A stretch of 64,000 bases of DNA from Klebsiella quasipneumoniae subsp. quasipneumoniae (GTDB lineage: Bacteria > Pseudomonadota > Gammaproteobacteria > Enterobacterales > Enterobacteriaceae): contig NZ_CP084876.1 in assembly GCF_020525925.1 (NCBI RefSeq), positions 4,278,001-4,342,000 on the forward strand. Direction: 5' to 3'. The position numbers and the translations under genes are program-made. Of this stretch, positions 9,676-22,570 are shown in pieces; within the stretch, counting starts at the first letter, position 1, and each line of letters opens with the position of its first letter. The notes under the pieces are model-generated. The model had not been told where the DNA came from and made no database searches. It saw only the letters and a program-made list of their open reading frames with translations.

Positions 9676-11043
9676 ATGAAGGCACGAGCGATATTATTCG
9701 CCTCTGTCCTGCTGGTGGGGTGCCAGGCGTCTAAGCACGATGGCACCGTCGAACAGCGAGCACAGAGCCTTTCTGCGGCTGGTCAAGGGGAAGCAGGCAA
9801 GTTCACAAGTCAAGCGCGCTGGTTAGATGATGGAACCTTCTACGCGCAAGACCAGGATCTGTGGACTTCCATAGGCGACGAGCTAAAGATGGGAATACCG
9901 GATAACCCCCGGATTCGCGAGCAAAAACAGAAGTACTTAAGAAATAAGAGCTATCTCCACGATGTAACTTTACGGGCAGAGCCGTATATGTACTGGATAG
10001 CCGGGCAGGTTAAGAAACGTAACATGCCAATGGAACTGGTATTACTACCCATAGTGGAGAGCGCTTTTGACCCACACGCGACGTCTGGCGCCAATGCCGC
10101 AGGCATCTGGCAGATCATTCCGAGCACAGGGCGCAATTATGGTTTAAAACAGACCCGCAGTTACGATGCGCGTCGTGACGTTGTCGCATCGACTACCGCG
10201 GCGCTGGACATGATGCAACGTCTGAACAAAATGTTCGACGGCGACTGGTTGTTAACGGTTGCGGCATATAACAGCGGCGAAGGTCGGGTCATGAAGGCAG
10301 TGAAAGCGAACCGTTCGCGTGGCAAACCCACCGATTTCTGGTCGCTGTCTCTGCCGCATGAAACGAAAGTCTACGTACCGAAAATGCTGGCATTGAGCGA
10401 CATCCTCAAAAACAGCAAACGTTACGGCGTAAAGTTGCCTACGGCTGATGAAAGCCGTGCGCTGGCGCGCGTTCGCCTCGACAGTCCGGTTGATATTTCT
10501 CAGCTCGCGGATATGGCCGGTATGCCGGTCAGCAAGCTGAAGACCTTCAACGCCGGCGTAAAGGGGTCAACGCTGGGCGCTAGCGGGCCAAAGTACGTCA
10601 TGGTGCCGCAGAAACACGCAGCCCAGCTGCGTGAATCGCTGGCCTCTGGCGACATTGCCGCCGTACAGCCGACGCAGCTCGCGGATAATACGCCGCTGAC
10701 CAGCCGAAGCTATAAGGTGCGTTCCGGCGATACCATTTCCGGGATTGCTTCCCGTCTCGGCGTCACGACCCGCGATCTGCAGCAGTGGAATAACCTGCGC
10801 GGCTCTGGATTGAAGGTTGGACAGAACCTGGTTATCGGCGCCGGCAGCAGCGCGCAGCGTCTGGCGAATAACAGCGATAGCATCACCTATCGCGTTCGCA
10901 AAGGTGATTCGCTGTCGAGCATCGCCAAACGTCATGGCGTTAATATTCGCGACGTCATGCGCTGGAACAGCGATACCGACAATCTGCGGCCTGGCGATCA
11001 GCTAACGCTATTTGTGAAAAACAGCGATCGACCAGAGTCCTGA
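9676..11043 (+). CDS. mltD: Membrane-bound lytic murein transglycosylase D
   Basis: MltD is an outer-membrane lipoprotein that cleaves glycan strands of peptidoglycan to 1,6-anhydro ends. A lipobox LLVGC places the lipidated Cys at residue 16. The SLT domain follows at about residues 105-220, with VESAFDP carrying the catalytic Glu and GIWQIIPSTGRNYG behind it. Two LysM domains, near 345-390 and 405-450, bind glycan. The 455-residue length matches the family. No clear Shine-Dalgarno precedes the ATG. It follows gloB by 71 bases and ends at a strong terminator. Confidence 0.97.
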   Translation: MKARAILFASVLLVGCQASKHDGTVEQRAQSLSAAGQGEAGKFTSQARWLDDGTFYAQDQDLWTSIGDELKMGIPDNPRIREQKQKYLRNKSYLHDVTLRAEPYMYWIAGQVKKRNMPMELVLLPIVESAFDPHATSGANAAGIWQIIPSTGRNYGLKQTRSYDARRDVVASTTAALDMMQRLNKMFDGDWLLTVAAYNSGEGRVMKAVKANRSRGKPTDFWSLSLPHETKVYVPKMLALSDILKNSKRYGVKLPTADESRALARVRLDSPVDISQLADMAGMPVSKLKTFNAGVKGSTLGASGPKYVMVPQKHAAQLRESLASGDIAAVQPTQLADNTPLTSRSYKVRSGDTISGIASRLGVTTRDLQQWNNLRGSGLKVGQNLVIGAGSSAQRLANNSDSITYRVRKGDSLSSIAKRHGVNIRDVMRWNSDTDNLRPGDQLTLFVKNSDRPES

Positions 11044-11059
11044 TACGTCAGGGTTCGAT

Positions 11060-11092
11060 AAAAAGGCACCGACTTCCCCCGGTGCCTTTTTT
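11060..11092 (+). terminator. Terminator after mltD
   Basis: AAAAAGGCACCG and CGGTGCCTTTTTT pair across a short loop, with T residues completing a canonical intrinsic terminator. The A run on the left lets it also act for the convergent yafE transcript. Confidence 0.9.
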
Positions 11093-11102
11093 GTTGTCCG
11101 TA

Positions 11103-11873
11103 TTAAACCGCTTTATGCGCTTCAAACATGATGGTATCGCTGGTAAAGGAACCATCCTGCTGTAACTCAAAGTAGGCTTTCACCTCCGCCGAGGCGCTCT
11201 GCTGGTATAAACGAATCGCCTCCACCAGCGGCTCAGGGGTACGCATCCGCGCCACCCACGAACTGAACTCCAGCGGCAGGCGATCGGTCAACAGTTGATT
11301 AATCACCAGCCCCGCCTCCGTCGCCAGCGTCAGCCACTCGCCGCTGGAATAATTACGCACGTGCGAGGTATCGCGCAAGGCTTCCACCGTCTGCAGCCAG
11401 ACATCACGCACCACATGGCCCGGCGACATCACGTCCATCACGATCATCACCCCACCCGGCTTGAGGACACGTTTCACCTCGCGCAGCGCCTGGCCAACGT
11501 CATGCCAGTGATGAGCAGAATAGCGGCTGATAACGATATCAAAGCTGGCATCAGCGAACGGCAGCGTTTCGGCATACCCCTGCTGGGTCACGATATTGCT
11601 AAAACCTTTCTCCTTTGCCGCGGCGGCAACGACCTCCAGCATCTGGCTCGATAAATCATAGGCGGTCACCTCGGCAACCTGTCCCGCCGCGGTAAAGCTG
11701 GCGTGCCCTGCCCCGCAGCCCATATCCAGCACTTTCGCCTGAGGAAAATCAGCCAGTCGTTCCGCCAGCCGCTGCAGATCGCGACCAGAGGCGTGCACGG
11801 CGCTGGTCAGATAGGCGCTGGCCTGGGAGCCGAACTGCTTTTCGACGTTGTCATGGTGAGAGCGTGTTGTCAT
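11103..11873 (-). CDS. yafE: Class I SAM-dependent methyltransferase YafE
   Basis: A 256-residue Methyltransf_11/UbiE-like protein. Motif I is intact as VLDMGCGAGHASF (about residues 48-60), with AYDLSSQML as the acidic loop and PGGVMIVMD as motif III-like region. The substrate is unknown. E. coli K-12 YafE is annotated at 207 residues, beginning near the MGCGAGH motif, so the Klebsiella form has about 50 more N-terminal residues and is probably the complete enzyme. AAGGAC precedes the ATG by about nine bases. It is on the same strand as yafD, 89 bases apart. Confidence 0.88.
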   Translation of the reverse strand: MTTRSHHDNVEKQFGSQASAYLTSAVHASGRDLQRLAERLADFPQAKVLDMGCGAGHASFTAAGQVAEVTAYDLSSQMLEVVAAAAKEKGFSNIVTQQGYAETLPFADASFDIVISRYSAHHWHDVGQALREVKRVLKPGGVMIVMDVMSPGHVVRDVWLQTVEALRDTSHVRNYSSGEWLTLATEAGLVINQLLTDRLPLEFSSWVARMRTPEPLVEAIRLYQQSASAEVKAYFELQQDGSFTSDTIMFEAHKAV

Positions 11874-11926
11874 GTTGTCTTGTCCTTACGGTTTTTTGAG
11901 TAATAAAAGGCAGCACCATGCATGCG

Positions 11927-11950
11927 CAGGCCTGCCCCATGGCAGGCCTG
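11927..11950. repeat. Perfect hairpin between yafD and yafE
   Basis: CAGGCCTGCC and GGCAGGCCTG form a perfect ten-base stem around CCAT, just after the yafD stop. No T run follows on the minus strand, so it may be an RNA-stabilising hairpin or a weak terminator. Confidence 0.6.
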
Positions 11951-11962
11951 ACCAACCTTAAA

Positions 11963-12769
11963 TTAATCAGGCTTGCCGGGACTGAATTCGACTAGTAGCG
12001 GGTTGTGGTCGGAGGCGCGGGTTACCAGCACGGAAGCATCGTGCACGCTTAACCCACGGTAGAACACAAAATCGAGCGGGCGACCAAACGCGCGGCGGCG
12101 CTGATCGTCCGGGAAACGAACTTCACGCAGCGACATCTCGCGTGCAAAGCGGTACAGGGCGTTCATCCGCGGGCGGCTCCAGGCATTGAAGTCGCCGGCC
12201 ATGATCACCGGCCCGCTGTGATGGGCGATCTGATCGCCAATCGGCAGCAGCTGTTTGCTGTAGACGTCGACGCCAAGGCTGAAGTTAACGGCATGGATAT
12301 TGACCACCATTAACAGCCGCGCATCGGGCAGCGGATAGACAGTCACTAATGCTGATTTAGGCAGACGCAAAATAGGTTCACGTTCGCGCAATGGGCAGCA
12401 ATAGATAGGATGGGCGGAAGCCAGCGTCATCACGCCGGAAGGATGCTGCGGCAGCACCAGCGCAGGCACCTGATCGGCGGCCAGATAGTTGGTGGTCGCG
12501 AACCTGACCAGCTCCGGCGTCGTCTGCGCCTCCTGCAACAGGACTAAGTGCGCGTCTTTGCCAAAATTCTTAAGGACCGACTGCCACTCTGCGCGCTGCT
12601 GTTTGAAGATATTCCACACCAGCACGCGGATTTTCTCATCGCTGCTTAACGGCGTGCCGGCGGGATAAACCGGACTCACGCCCGCAAACGCCCCCGGAGG
12701 CAATATTCTCTCCGCAGGTTGTCCGGCGACATAGCGCATGGCGTAGGTGTTCTTTCGCAATTTGGGCAT
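11963..12769 (-). CDS. yafD: Endonuclease/exonuclease/phosphatase family protein YafD
   Basis: YafD has the fold of the EEP phosphodiesterase superfamily: VLLQEAQ carries the metal-binding Glu, AGDFNAW the Asp-Asn pair, and [11 protein letters not shown] the terminal Asp-His. The natural substrate is not established. The 268-residue protein is colinear with E. coli YafD and only two residues longer. GAGGATTA lies right before the ATG. In E. coli yafC is its upstream neighbour; here an MFS exporter gene stands between them. Confidence 0.9.
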   Translation of the reverse strand: MPKLRKNTYAMRYVAGQPAERILPPGAFAGVSPVYPAGTPLSSDEKIRVLVWNIFKQQRAEWQSVLKNFGKDAHLVLLQEAQTTPELVRFATTNYLAADQVPALVLPQHPSGVMTLASAHPIYCCPLREREPILRLPKSALVTVYPLPDARLLMVVNIHAVNFSLGVDVYSKQLLPIGDQIAHHSGPVIMAGDFNAWSRPRMNALYRFAREMSLREVRFPDDQRRRAFGRPLDFVFYRGLSVHDASVLVTRASDHNPLLVEFSPGKPD

Positions 12770-12862
12770 TAATCCTCGATAACAGAAACCAGCCCGACGA
12801 CGACTGGTTATTCTGTTATAGGGATTTTCCCATACACTTTCAATGCAAATTGCGAGAAACCC

Positions 12863-14053
12863 TTAGCCTTCGGGAGAAAGCGCTGCCGAACGGCGTGGCA
12901 ATTTATCTAAACGTCCGCTCAGGGCCACCAACAGCAAAGCGACCAGCACAATCACCGCGCCAATCCACGGCGTCTGCGCCAGACCGTACCGCTCGACCGT
13001 CTGTCCGCCGACGATCGACCCCAGCGCGATGCCGACGTTGAAGGCGGCAATATTCAGGCCGGATGCGATGTCGACAGCCCCGGGGGTGTACTGCTCTGCT
13101 TTTTGCACCACGTACACCTGCAGGCCCGGCACGTTGCCGAAGGCGAAAACGCCCATCACCAGCACCGTTGCCAGCGCGGCATAGTGAATGCTGGCGGTCA
13201 GCTGGAACACCAGCAGCAGCACAACCAGCGCGGCGAAGATAAACTTCAGCGCGGAGACGGCGCCATGCCTATCGGCCAGTTTGCCGCCCCATACGTTGCC
13301 AATAGCCACCGAGACGCCATAGCCCAGCAGGATCCAGCTCACGGCTGACGGGCTGAAGCCGGCCAGCTCCTGCATCATCGGCGCAAGGAAGGTAAAGGCG
13401 GTAAACACGCCGCCATAGCCCAGCGCGGTAATGGCATAGATCATCAGCAGGCGCGGATGGGTTAAGACTTTCAGCTGATCGCGCAGGCTGGCGCTGGCGC
13501 GGCCCGGGATATTATTCGGCACCAGAATCAGACTGCTGATAAGCGCAATCACCCCCAGAATCGATACCGCGAGGAACGTTTCCCGCCAGCCAAAATGCTG
13601 ACCGATGAAAGTCCCGAATGGCACCCCGGTTACCAGCGCGACCGTCAGGCCGCCGAACATAATGGCGATAGCCGAGGCTGCTTTCTCTTTTGCCACCAGG
13701 CTGGTGGCGATTGTCGAGCCAATAGAAAAGAACACGCCGTGTGCCAGACCGGTCAGCAGGCGCGCCAGGATCAGCGTTTCATAGCCAGGGGCCTGCCAGG
13801 CCAGCACATTACCCGCCGTAAACAGGACCATCAACGCCAGCAGCAGCTGTTTACGCGGCATACGCCCCGTTAACGCCGTCAGCACTGGGGCGCCGATCGC
13901 CACGCCCAACGCATAGATAGAAACCAGCAGGCCTGCCGACGGCAGCGAAATAGAGAGTTGTTGGGCAATCGTCGGGACCAGGCCGACAATCACGAATTCA
14001 GTGGTGCCAATTGCGAAGGCACCGATGGTTAAGGCAAATAGCGCCAGTGGCAT
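12863..14053 (-). CDS. MFS transporter, DHA1 family exporter
   Basis: A 396-residue major facilitator with about twelve membrane segments and the GRMPRKQ loop between helices 2 and 3. The opening IGAFAIGTTEFVIVGLVP is typical of the sugar/arabinose-efflux and multidrug branch that includes E. coli YdhP and AraJ. Substrate unknown. GGAG stands seven bases before the ATG. It is divergent from the LysR gene yafC across 104 bases, which suggests control by YafC; this is an inference. The gene is absent from the yafC-yafD interval of E. coli K-12, so it is an addition in this lineage. Confidence 0.87.
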   Translation of the reverse strand: MPLALFALTIGAFAIGTTEFVIVGLVPTIAQQLSISLPSAGLLVSIYALGVAIGAPVLTALTGRMPRKQLLLALMVLFTAGNVLAWQAPGYETLILARLLTGLAHGVFFSIGSTIATSLVAKEKAASAIAIMFGGLTVALVTGVPFGTFIGQHFGWRETFLAVSILGVIALISSLILVPNNIPGRASASLRDQLKVLTHPRLLMIYAITALGYGGVFTAFTFLAPMMQELAGFSPSAVSWILLGYGVSVAIGNVWGGKLADRHGAVSALKFIFAALVVLLLVFQLTASIHYAALATVLVMGVFAFGNVPGLQVYVVQKAEQYTPGAVDIASGLNIAAFNVGIALGSIVGGQTVERYGLAQTPWIGAVIVLVALLLVALSGRLDKLPRRSAALSPEG

Positions 14054-14157
14054 AATTTACTCCGTAGCATCAGGATTAAGATGACACGTAGTATGAAGGG
14101 TTGTATAAATAACAAAAACTATCAAAGTATCAATAGAATTTTGCTACAGGTGCAATA

Positions 14158-15063
14158 ATGAGAGCCACATCCGAGGAGATCGCCATCTTTGTGGCGGTAG
14201 TGGAAAGCGGGAGTTTCAGCCGGGCGGCCGAACAGCTTGGTCAGGCCAACTCTGCCGTCAGCCGGGCAGTCAAAAAGCTCGAGTCCAAGCTTGGTGTTAG
14301 CCTGCTCAATCGGACCACCCGTCAGCTCAGTCTGACAGAGGAAGGCGAGCGCTATTTTCGCCGGATGCAGGTGGTATTGCAGGAGATGGCGGCGGCAGAA
14401 AACGACCTGCTGGAAACGCGCACGACGCCGCGGGGCCTGCTGCGGGTGGATGCCGCGACGCCGGTGATGCTGCATTTTCTCATGCCGCTGGTGAAGCCAT
14501 TTCGCGAGCGTTACCCGGAAATGACGCTGTCGCTCGTGTCGTCAGAAACATTTATTAATCTGATTGAACGAAAAGTGGATGTGGCTATTCGGGCCGGAAC
14601 CTTAACTGATTCCAGCCTGCGCGCCCGACCGCTGTTCACCAGCTATCGGAAGATCGTCGCCTCGCCAGAGTATGTTTCGCGCTACGGCGTGCCGCAGCAT
14701 CCGTCAGATCTGAAACAACATCAATGTCTGGGCTTCACTGAACCCGTCTCTCTGAACACCTGGCCGGTATCCTGTTGCGATGGTCAGTTGTTAGAGATTG
14801 AGGCGGCGGTATCATCGAACAGTGGGGAAACGCTCAAGCAACTGTGTCTGACCGGGAACGGTATTGCCTGCCTGTCGGATTATATGGTGGATAAAGAGAT
14901 AGCCAGTGGGGAGTTTGTTGAACTACTGGCCGACAAACGTTTGCCGGTGGAGATGCCCTTCAGCGCGGTGTACTACAGCGATAGAGCCGTCAGCACACGT
15001 ATCAGGGCGTTTATTGATTTTCTGAGCGAATACGTAAAACAGCTCCCGAAGGAGCTGTCGTAG
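14158..15063 (+). CDS. yafC: LysR family regulator YafC
   Basis: A 301-residue LysR regulator with an N-terminal helix-turn-helix ([20 protein letters not shown], about residues 20-40) and a substrate-binding domain from about residue 90. It is colinear with E. coli YafC, whose targets are not well known. AGGTG lies seven bases before the ATG. It diverges from the MFS exporter gene and converges on dkgB. The last codons include an inverted repeat that forms the dkgB terminator on the opposite strand. Confidence 0.92.
   Translation: MRATSEEIAIFVAVVESGSFSRAAEQLGQANSAVSRAVKKLESKLGVSLLNRTTRQLSLTEEGERYFRRMQVVLQEMAAAENDLLETRTTPRGLLRVDAATPVMLHFLMPLVKPFRERYPEMTLSLVSSETFINLIERKVDVAIRAGTLTDSSLRARPLFTSYRKIVASPEYVSRYGVPQHPSDLKQHQCLGFTEPVSLNTWPVSCCDGQLLEIEAAVSSNSGETLKQLCLTGNGIACLSDYMVDKEIASGEFVELLADKRLPVEMPFSAVYYSDRAVSTRIRAFIDFLSEYVKQLPKELS
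15033..15058 (-). terminator. Terminator of dkgB inside the yafC 3' end
   Basis: On the minus strand GACAGCTCC-TTC-GGGAGCTGT is followed by TTTTAC, a good intrinsic terminator for dkgB. The hairpin arms (15039-15046 and 15051-15058) lie within the last codons of yafC on the plus strand. Confidence 0.7.
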
Positions 15064-15095
15064 TACCCTCTGATGGGCATACCGGAAGCAGGAGA

Positions 15096-15899
15096 TTAAT
15101 CCCACTGCGGCGCCAGACCTTCCGGGCTCACCAGCCGATCGTTGCAATCCAGCGCGGCGATCGCCTGGCGATCATCATCATCCAGCTTCAGATCCAGCGC
15201 TTTCAGGTTGCTGGCCAGGTTCTCACGCTTCGTCGAGGATGGGATCACCGCGTACCCCTCGCCCATCGCCCATGCCAGGATAACCTGCGCCGGAGTCGCA
15301 TTATGTTTCGCCGCGATACGGGCAATCACCTTATCTTTCAGCGCCTTACCGTAGGCCAGGGTCATGTAGGAGGTGATATGGATACCGTGCTCATGCGCCC
15401 AATCGACGACTTTACGGTTTTGCAGATACGGCGAAAGCTCAATCTGATTGGTAGCAATGTTTTCAGCGCCAACGGCGGCAATCGCGCGCTCCATCAGTGG
15501 AATAGTGAAGTTGGAGATACCGATCTGACGGGTCAGGCCGAGCGCCTTCGCTTCCATCAGAGCAGCCATAAACTCTTCAACAGCTACCGCATCATTCGGT
15601 GACGGCCAGTGGATCAGCGTCAGATCAACATAGTCAGTGCGTAGCTTCTGCAGGCTCTCTTGCAGGCTGGCGATCAGCTTGTCTTTGCTCAGGTTTTCGA
15701 TCCAGATTTTGGTTGTGATGAACAGCTCATCACGCGGCACGCCGCTCTCAGCGAGAGCCTGACCCACCGTGGCTTCGTTGTCGTAGATTTGCGCGGTGTC
15801 GATAGTACGATAGCCCAGCTCCAGCGCGGTTTTTACGGATGCGATAACAACATCATCTTTCAGACGGAAGGTGCCAAGACCAAATGCAGGGATTGCCAT
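15096..15899 (-). CDS. dkgB: 2,5-didehydrogluconate reductase B (aldo-keto reductase)
   Basis: DkgB is an NADPH-dependent aldo-keto reductase that reduces 2,5-diketo-D-gluconate and methylglyoxal. The catalytic tetrad is recognisable as Asp in [10 protein letters not shown] with the Tyr, Lys in ITTKIW and His in [12 protein letters not shown]-binding residues appear in [10 protein letters not shown]. The 267-residue length is that of E. coli DkgB. GAGGAAAAAC precedes the ATG. The gene is beside the rRNA operon, just downstream of the Asp tRNA, as in E. coli. Confidence 0.95.
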   Translation of the reverse strand: MAIPAFGLGTFRLKDDVVIASVKTALELGYRTIDTAQIYDNEATVGQALAESGVPRDELFITTKIWIENLSKDKLIASLQESLQKLRTDYVDLTLIHWPSPNDAVAVEEFMAALMEAKALGLTRQIGISNFTIPLMERAIAAVGAENIATNQIELSPYLQNRKVVDWAHEHGIHITSYMTLAYGKALKDKVIARIAAKHNATPAQVILAWAMGEGYAVIPSSTKRENLASNLKALDLKLDDDDRQAIAALDCNDRLVSPEGLAPQWD

Positions 15900-16024
15900 G
15901 TTTTTCCTCGTTATTTGTTCATTTCGGTTAACGGATGAAATTATGGCTGATGGTGTGGAGGGGAAAAAGAGCGATTAATGCAGAGGATTTTTGCTGATTT
16001 AGCAATAATCGGAAACAGATCAAA
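15900..16024. other. Spacer between dkgB start and rrn terminator
   Basis: This stretch contains the dkgB promoter region and the tail of the rrn transcript. I see no gene in it and could not fix a -35/-10 pair. Confidence 0.4.
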
Positions 16025-16054
16025 CAAAAAAGCCCTGAGCAGATGCTCAGGGCT
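16025..16054 (-). terminator. Terminator of the rRNA operon
   Basis: AGCCCTGAGC and GCTCAGGGCT form a ten-base perfect stem with a four-base loop, followed on the minus strand by six T residues. It lies nine bases after the Asp tRNA and closes the rrn operon. Confidence 0.92.
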
Positions 16055-16063
16055 CTTATTAAG

Positions 16064-16140
16064 TGGCGGAACGGACGGGACTCGAACCCGCGACCCCCTG
16101 CGTGACAGGCAGGTATTCTAACCGACTGAACTACCGCTCC
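16064..16140 (-). tRNA. aspU: tRNA-Asp (GTC), distal tRNA of the rrn operon
   Basis: Identical over its 77 bases to the tRNA-Asp at 6624-6700, with encoded CCA and anticodon GTC. It lies 55 bases after the 5S gene, as aspU does in rrnH of E. coli. Confidence 0.97.
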
Positions 16141-16195
16141 ACCGAATTTTTTCGCTTTATTACCACCGGTTGTCACCCCGGCTTACTGCAATTTG

Positions 16196-16315
16196 ATGCC
16201 TGGCAGTTCCCTACTCTCACATGGGGAGACCCCACACTACCATCGGCGCTACGGCGTTTCACTTCTGAGTTCGGCATGGGGTCAGGTGGGACCACCGCGC
16301 TAGTGCCGCCAGGCA
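16196..16315 (-). rRNA. rrfH: 5S ribosomal RNA
   Basis: The minus strand runs from TGCCTGGCGGC to CTGCCAGGCAT over 120 bases, the enterobacterial 5S length, with the closing helix of the two ends intact. Symbol follows the rrnH-like synteny. Confidence 0.96.
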
Positions 16316-16329
16316 AATTCTTTGTGCTC

Positions 16330-16451
16330 AGTACGCAATGCTTTATCGCATCAGCTGCGTTGCCTGCGCTCGCAAAGTCAGTCACATACTTCAGTATGCT
16401 CCTTCCTTTCCTTCGCTTGTCGCCTTGCTGCTGCGCAAATTATTGCGTACT
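16330..16451. repeat. Long imperfect palindrome in the 23S-5S spacer
   Basis: AGTACGCAAT (16330-16339) and ATTGCGTACT (16442-16451) are exact inverse complements enclosing a 102-base segment that is itself partly self-complementary and centred on CATACT-TC-AGTATG (16385-16398). The 23S-5S spacer is 195 bases, about twice what I recall for E. coli, and this element accounts for the excess. A related element fills the Ile-Ala spacer at 19678-19760. It probably forms a long stem in the pre-rRNA. Confidence 0.75.
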
Positions 16452-16510
16452 CAACTCTGAATCTAAGCTGAAAATCTTCTCTCAATCCGCCAAAACATCT
16501 TCGGCGTTGT

Positions 16511-19413
<2,903 letters not shown>

Positions 19414-19509
19414 TCACAACCCGAAGATGTCTTCAGATTGCGAAAATTTGAGAGACTCGAACACACTTAAACAGTGTGTCGTTTCAATTTTCAGCTTGAT
19501 CCAGATTTT

Positions 19510-19518
19510 TAAAGAGCA
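19510..19518 (-). promoter_or_regulatory. boxA antitermination site in the tRNA-Ala/23S spacer
   Basis: On the minus strand TGCTCTTTA, the rrn boxA core, lies about 100 bases before the 23S gene. NusB/NusE bind it to keep polymerase resistant to Rho. The surrounding 165-base spacer also holds the complementary strand of the 23S processing stem. Confidence 0.75.
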
Positions 19519-19578
19519 AAACTTCGCAGTGCACCTTTTCAGGTTCACTCTGAAGTTTTCTTGTGTTCGCAGTAAAGA

Positions 19579-19654
19579 TGGTGGAGCTATGCGGGATCGA
19601 ACCGCAGACCTCCTGCGTGCAAAGCAGGCGCTCTCCCAGCTGAGCTATAGCCCC
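19579..19654 (-). tRNA. alaV: tRNA-Ala (TGC)
   Basis: The minus strand reads GGGGCTATAGCTCAGCTGGG to GCATAGCTCCACCA, 76 bases with encoded CCA and anticodon TGC in CTGCTTTGCACGCAG. It lies in the 16S-23S spacer after tRNA-Ile, as in the rrnA, D and H operons of E. coli. Confidence 0.97.
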
Positions 19655-19677
19655 ATCGGTGTTATCTCTGTACCGGT

Positions 19678-19760
19678 AATTTTTCCTGAGACAAGGCGTG
19701 GTCAAGCGAAGCATACTGAAGTATGCGAGCTTTGCCACAACGCAGTATTCAGGGAAAATT
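19678..19760. repeat. Palindromic element filling the tRNA-Ile/tRNA-Ala spacer
   Basis: AATTTTTCCTGA (19678-19689) and TCAGGGAAAATT (19749-19760) pair as outer arms, with the exact palindrome GCATACT-GA-AGTATGC (19711-19726) at the centre. The right end abuts the 3' CCA end of tRNA-Ile directly. It shares the CATACTnnAGTATG core and flanking words such as CAAGGCG and CTTTGC with the element in the 23S-5S spacer. E. coli, as I recall, has only about 40 bases here. Confidence 0.75.
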
Positions 19761-19837
<77 letters not shown>

Positions 19838-19907
19838 GCAGAGATTATTTACTGCTCTATTTCATCAGACAATCTGTGTGAACACTACAAAGGCAGGTTC
19901 TTTAAGG

Positions 19908-21447
<1,540 letters not shown>

Positions 21448-21582
21448 AAGTTTGATGCTCAAAGAATTAAACTTCGTAATGAATTACGTGTTCACTCTTG
21501 AGACTTGGTATTCATTTTTCGTCCGAGGACGTTAAGAATCCATGTCACTTTGAGTGCCCACACAGATTGTCTGATAAATTGT

Positions 21583-21591
21583 TAAAGAGCA
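21583..21591 (-). promoter_or_regulatory. boxA antitermination site in the rrn leader
   Basis: TGCTCTTTA followed by ACAATTTATCAGACAATC on the minus strand is the standard rrn leader boxA block, located about 136 bases before the 16S gene. It recruits the Nus-factor antitermination complex. Confidence 0.85.
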
Positions 21592-21629
21592 GTTGCGACG
21601 CGCTTTAGCGCTCTGTCGCGAGGTGGCGT

Positions 21630-21657
21630 ATATTACGCTTTCCTCTTTCAGAGTCAA
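21630..21657 (-). promoter_or_regulatory. rrn promoter P2
   Basis: On the minus strand TTGACT (-35) and TAATAT (-10) are separated by sixteen bases, the usual arrangement of rrn P2, located about 180 bases upstream of the 16S gene. Confidence 0.85.
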
Positions 21658-21738
21658 CCCGTTTTTCAGGATTTTTCTCTTCAACCGAACCGGCTGTTTG
21701 TGTGAAGTGATTCACATCCGCCGTGTCGATGGAGGCGC

Positions 21739-21766
21739 ATTATAGGGAGCCCGCCGGGAATGACAA
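21739..21766 (-). promoter_or_regulatory. rrn promoter P1
   Basis: TTGTCA (-35) and TATAAT (-10) stand sixteen bases apart on the minus strand, followed by the GC-rich discriminator GCGCC that makes rrn P1 sensitive to ppGpp and initiating NTP. Upstream (21771-21790) is an A/T-rich UP-element-like stretch. It is about 110 bases upstream of P2. Confidence 0.88.
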
Positions 21767-21815
21767 GCGGAAAAATACAATTTTATTTCAACCGCTCATC
21801 TTTTATACGCAACGC

Positions 21816-22382
21816 TTATTTTTGCTGCTTTTTAATCGCCGCCGGCAGCTCGGCCAGGCTATTTAGCACCCAATCCGCGGCTTTTTCCGCTTCTTCAGTA
21901 ACAGGCTTACCGGTACGCACCAGCACTTTAGTACCGACATCAGCGGCCGCTGCAGCCTGCATATCTTCCAGTTTGTCCCCTACCATATAGGAAGCGGCCA
22001 TATCGATATGCAGATAATCGCGGGCGGAGATCAGCATCCCCGGATGCGGTTTACGGCAATCACAGGTCTGACGGTACTCCTCAACCGCACCCTGCGGGTG
22101 ATGCGGGCAATAATAGATACCGTCCAGATCGACGCCACGGTCTGCCAGAGACCAGTCCATCCATTCGGTCAGCGTTTCAAACTGGGCTTCGGTAAATTTA
22201 CCGCGAGCAATACCGGACTGGTTAGTGACCAGCACCAGCGCGTAGCCCATCTCTTTGAGCTCGCGCATTGCGTCAATGACGCCATCGATAAATTCAAAAT
22301 TGTCGATTTCGTGGACGTAGCCATGATCGACATTAATGGTGCCGTCACGGTCGAGAAAAATTGCGGGTACTGACTTTGCCAC
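21816..22382 (-). CDS. gmhB: D-glycero-beta-D-manno-heptose-1,7-bisphosphate 7-phosphatase
   Basis: GmhB removes the C7 phosphate in ADP-heptose synthesis for the lipopolysaccharide inner core. The HAD motif [11 protein letters not shown] appears near residues 9-19, and the zinc-binding Cys/His set in CPHHPQG and [11 protein letters not shown] chose GTG 22382, preceded by AGGAG eight bases upstream, giving 188 residues beginning VAKSVPAIF like E. coli; the frame is open to 22433 without a comparable ribosome site. It lies between the rrn promoters and divergent metN. Confidence 0.95.
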   Translation of the reverse strand: MAKSVPAIFLDRDGTINVDHGYVHEIDNFEFIDGVIDAMRELKEMGYALVLVTNQSGIARGKFTEAQFETLTEWMDWSLADRGVDLDGIYYCPHHPQGAVEEYRQTCDCRKPHPGMLISARDYLHIDMAASYMVGDKLEDMQAAAAADVGTKVLVRTGKPVTEEAEKAADWVLNSLAELPAAIKKQQK

Positions 22383-22470
22383 CGGTTTGCTCCTGAAAAA
22401 GGCTAGTGCCGTTAGTATCGCATGTTTCCGCATGCAAGAAAGTGCTCATTATAAAGAGTCAGATTGATTT

Positions 22471-22494
22471 AGACGTCTGGATGCCTTAACATCC
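22471..22494 (+). promoter_or_regulatory. MetJ operator (tandem met boxes) upstream of metN
   Basis: Three adjoining eight-base units begin with the perfect met box AGACGTCT, followed by GGATGCCT and TAACATCC, 77 bases before metN. MetJ with S-adenosylmethionine binds such tandem boxes and represses methionine uptake. Confidence 0.8.
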
Positions 22495-22570
22495 ATTTCA
22501 TTGCCAGGCATCGCCTGGATACGGCAGAAGAAAATGCCACGGCAAACGGCTAAACGATAATAAATAACTG

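Noticed and set aside
22441..22570. SAM riboswitch upstream of metN
   Set aside because: The 5' region is short and carries MetJ boxes; no riboswitch-like multi-helix structure is evident, and enterobacteria use MetJ here.
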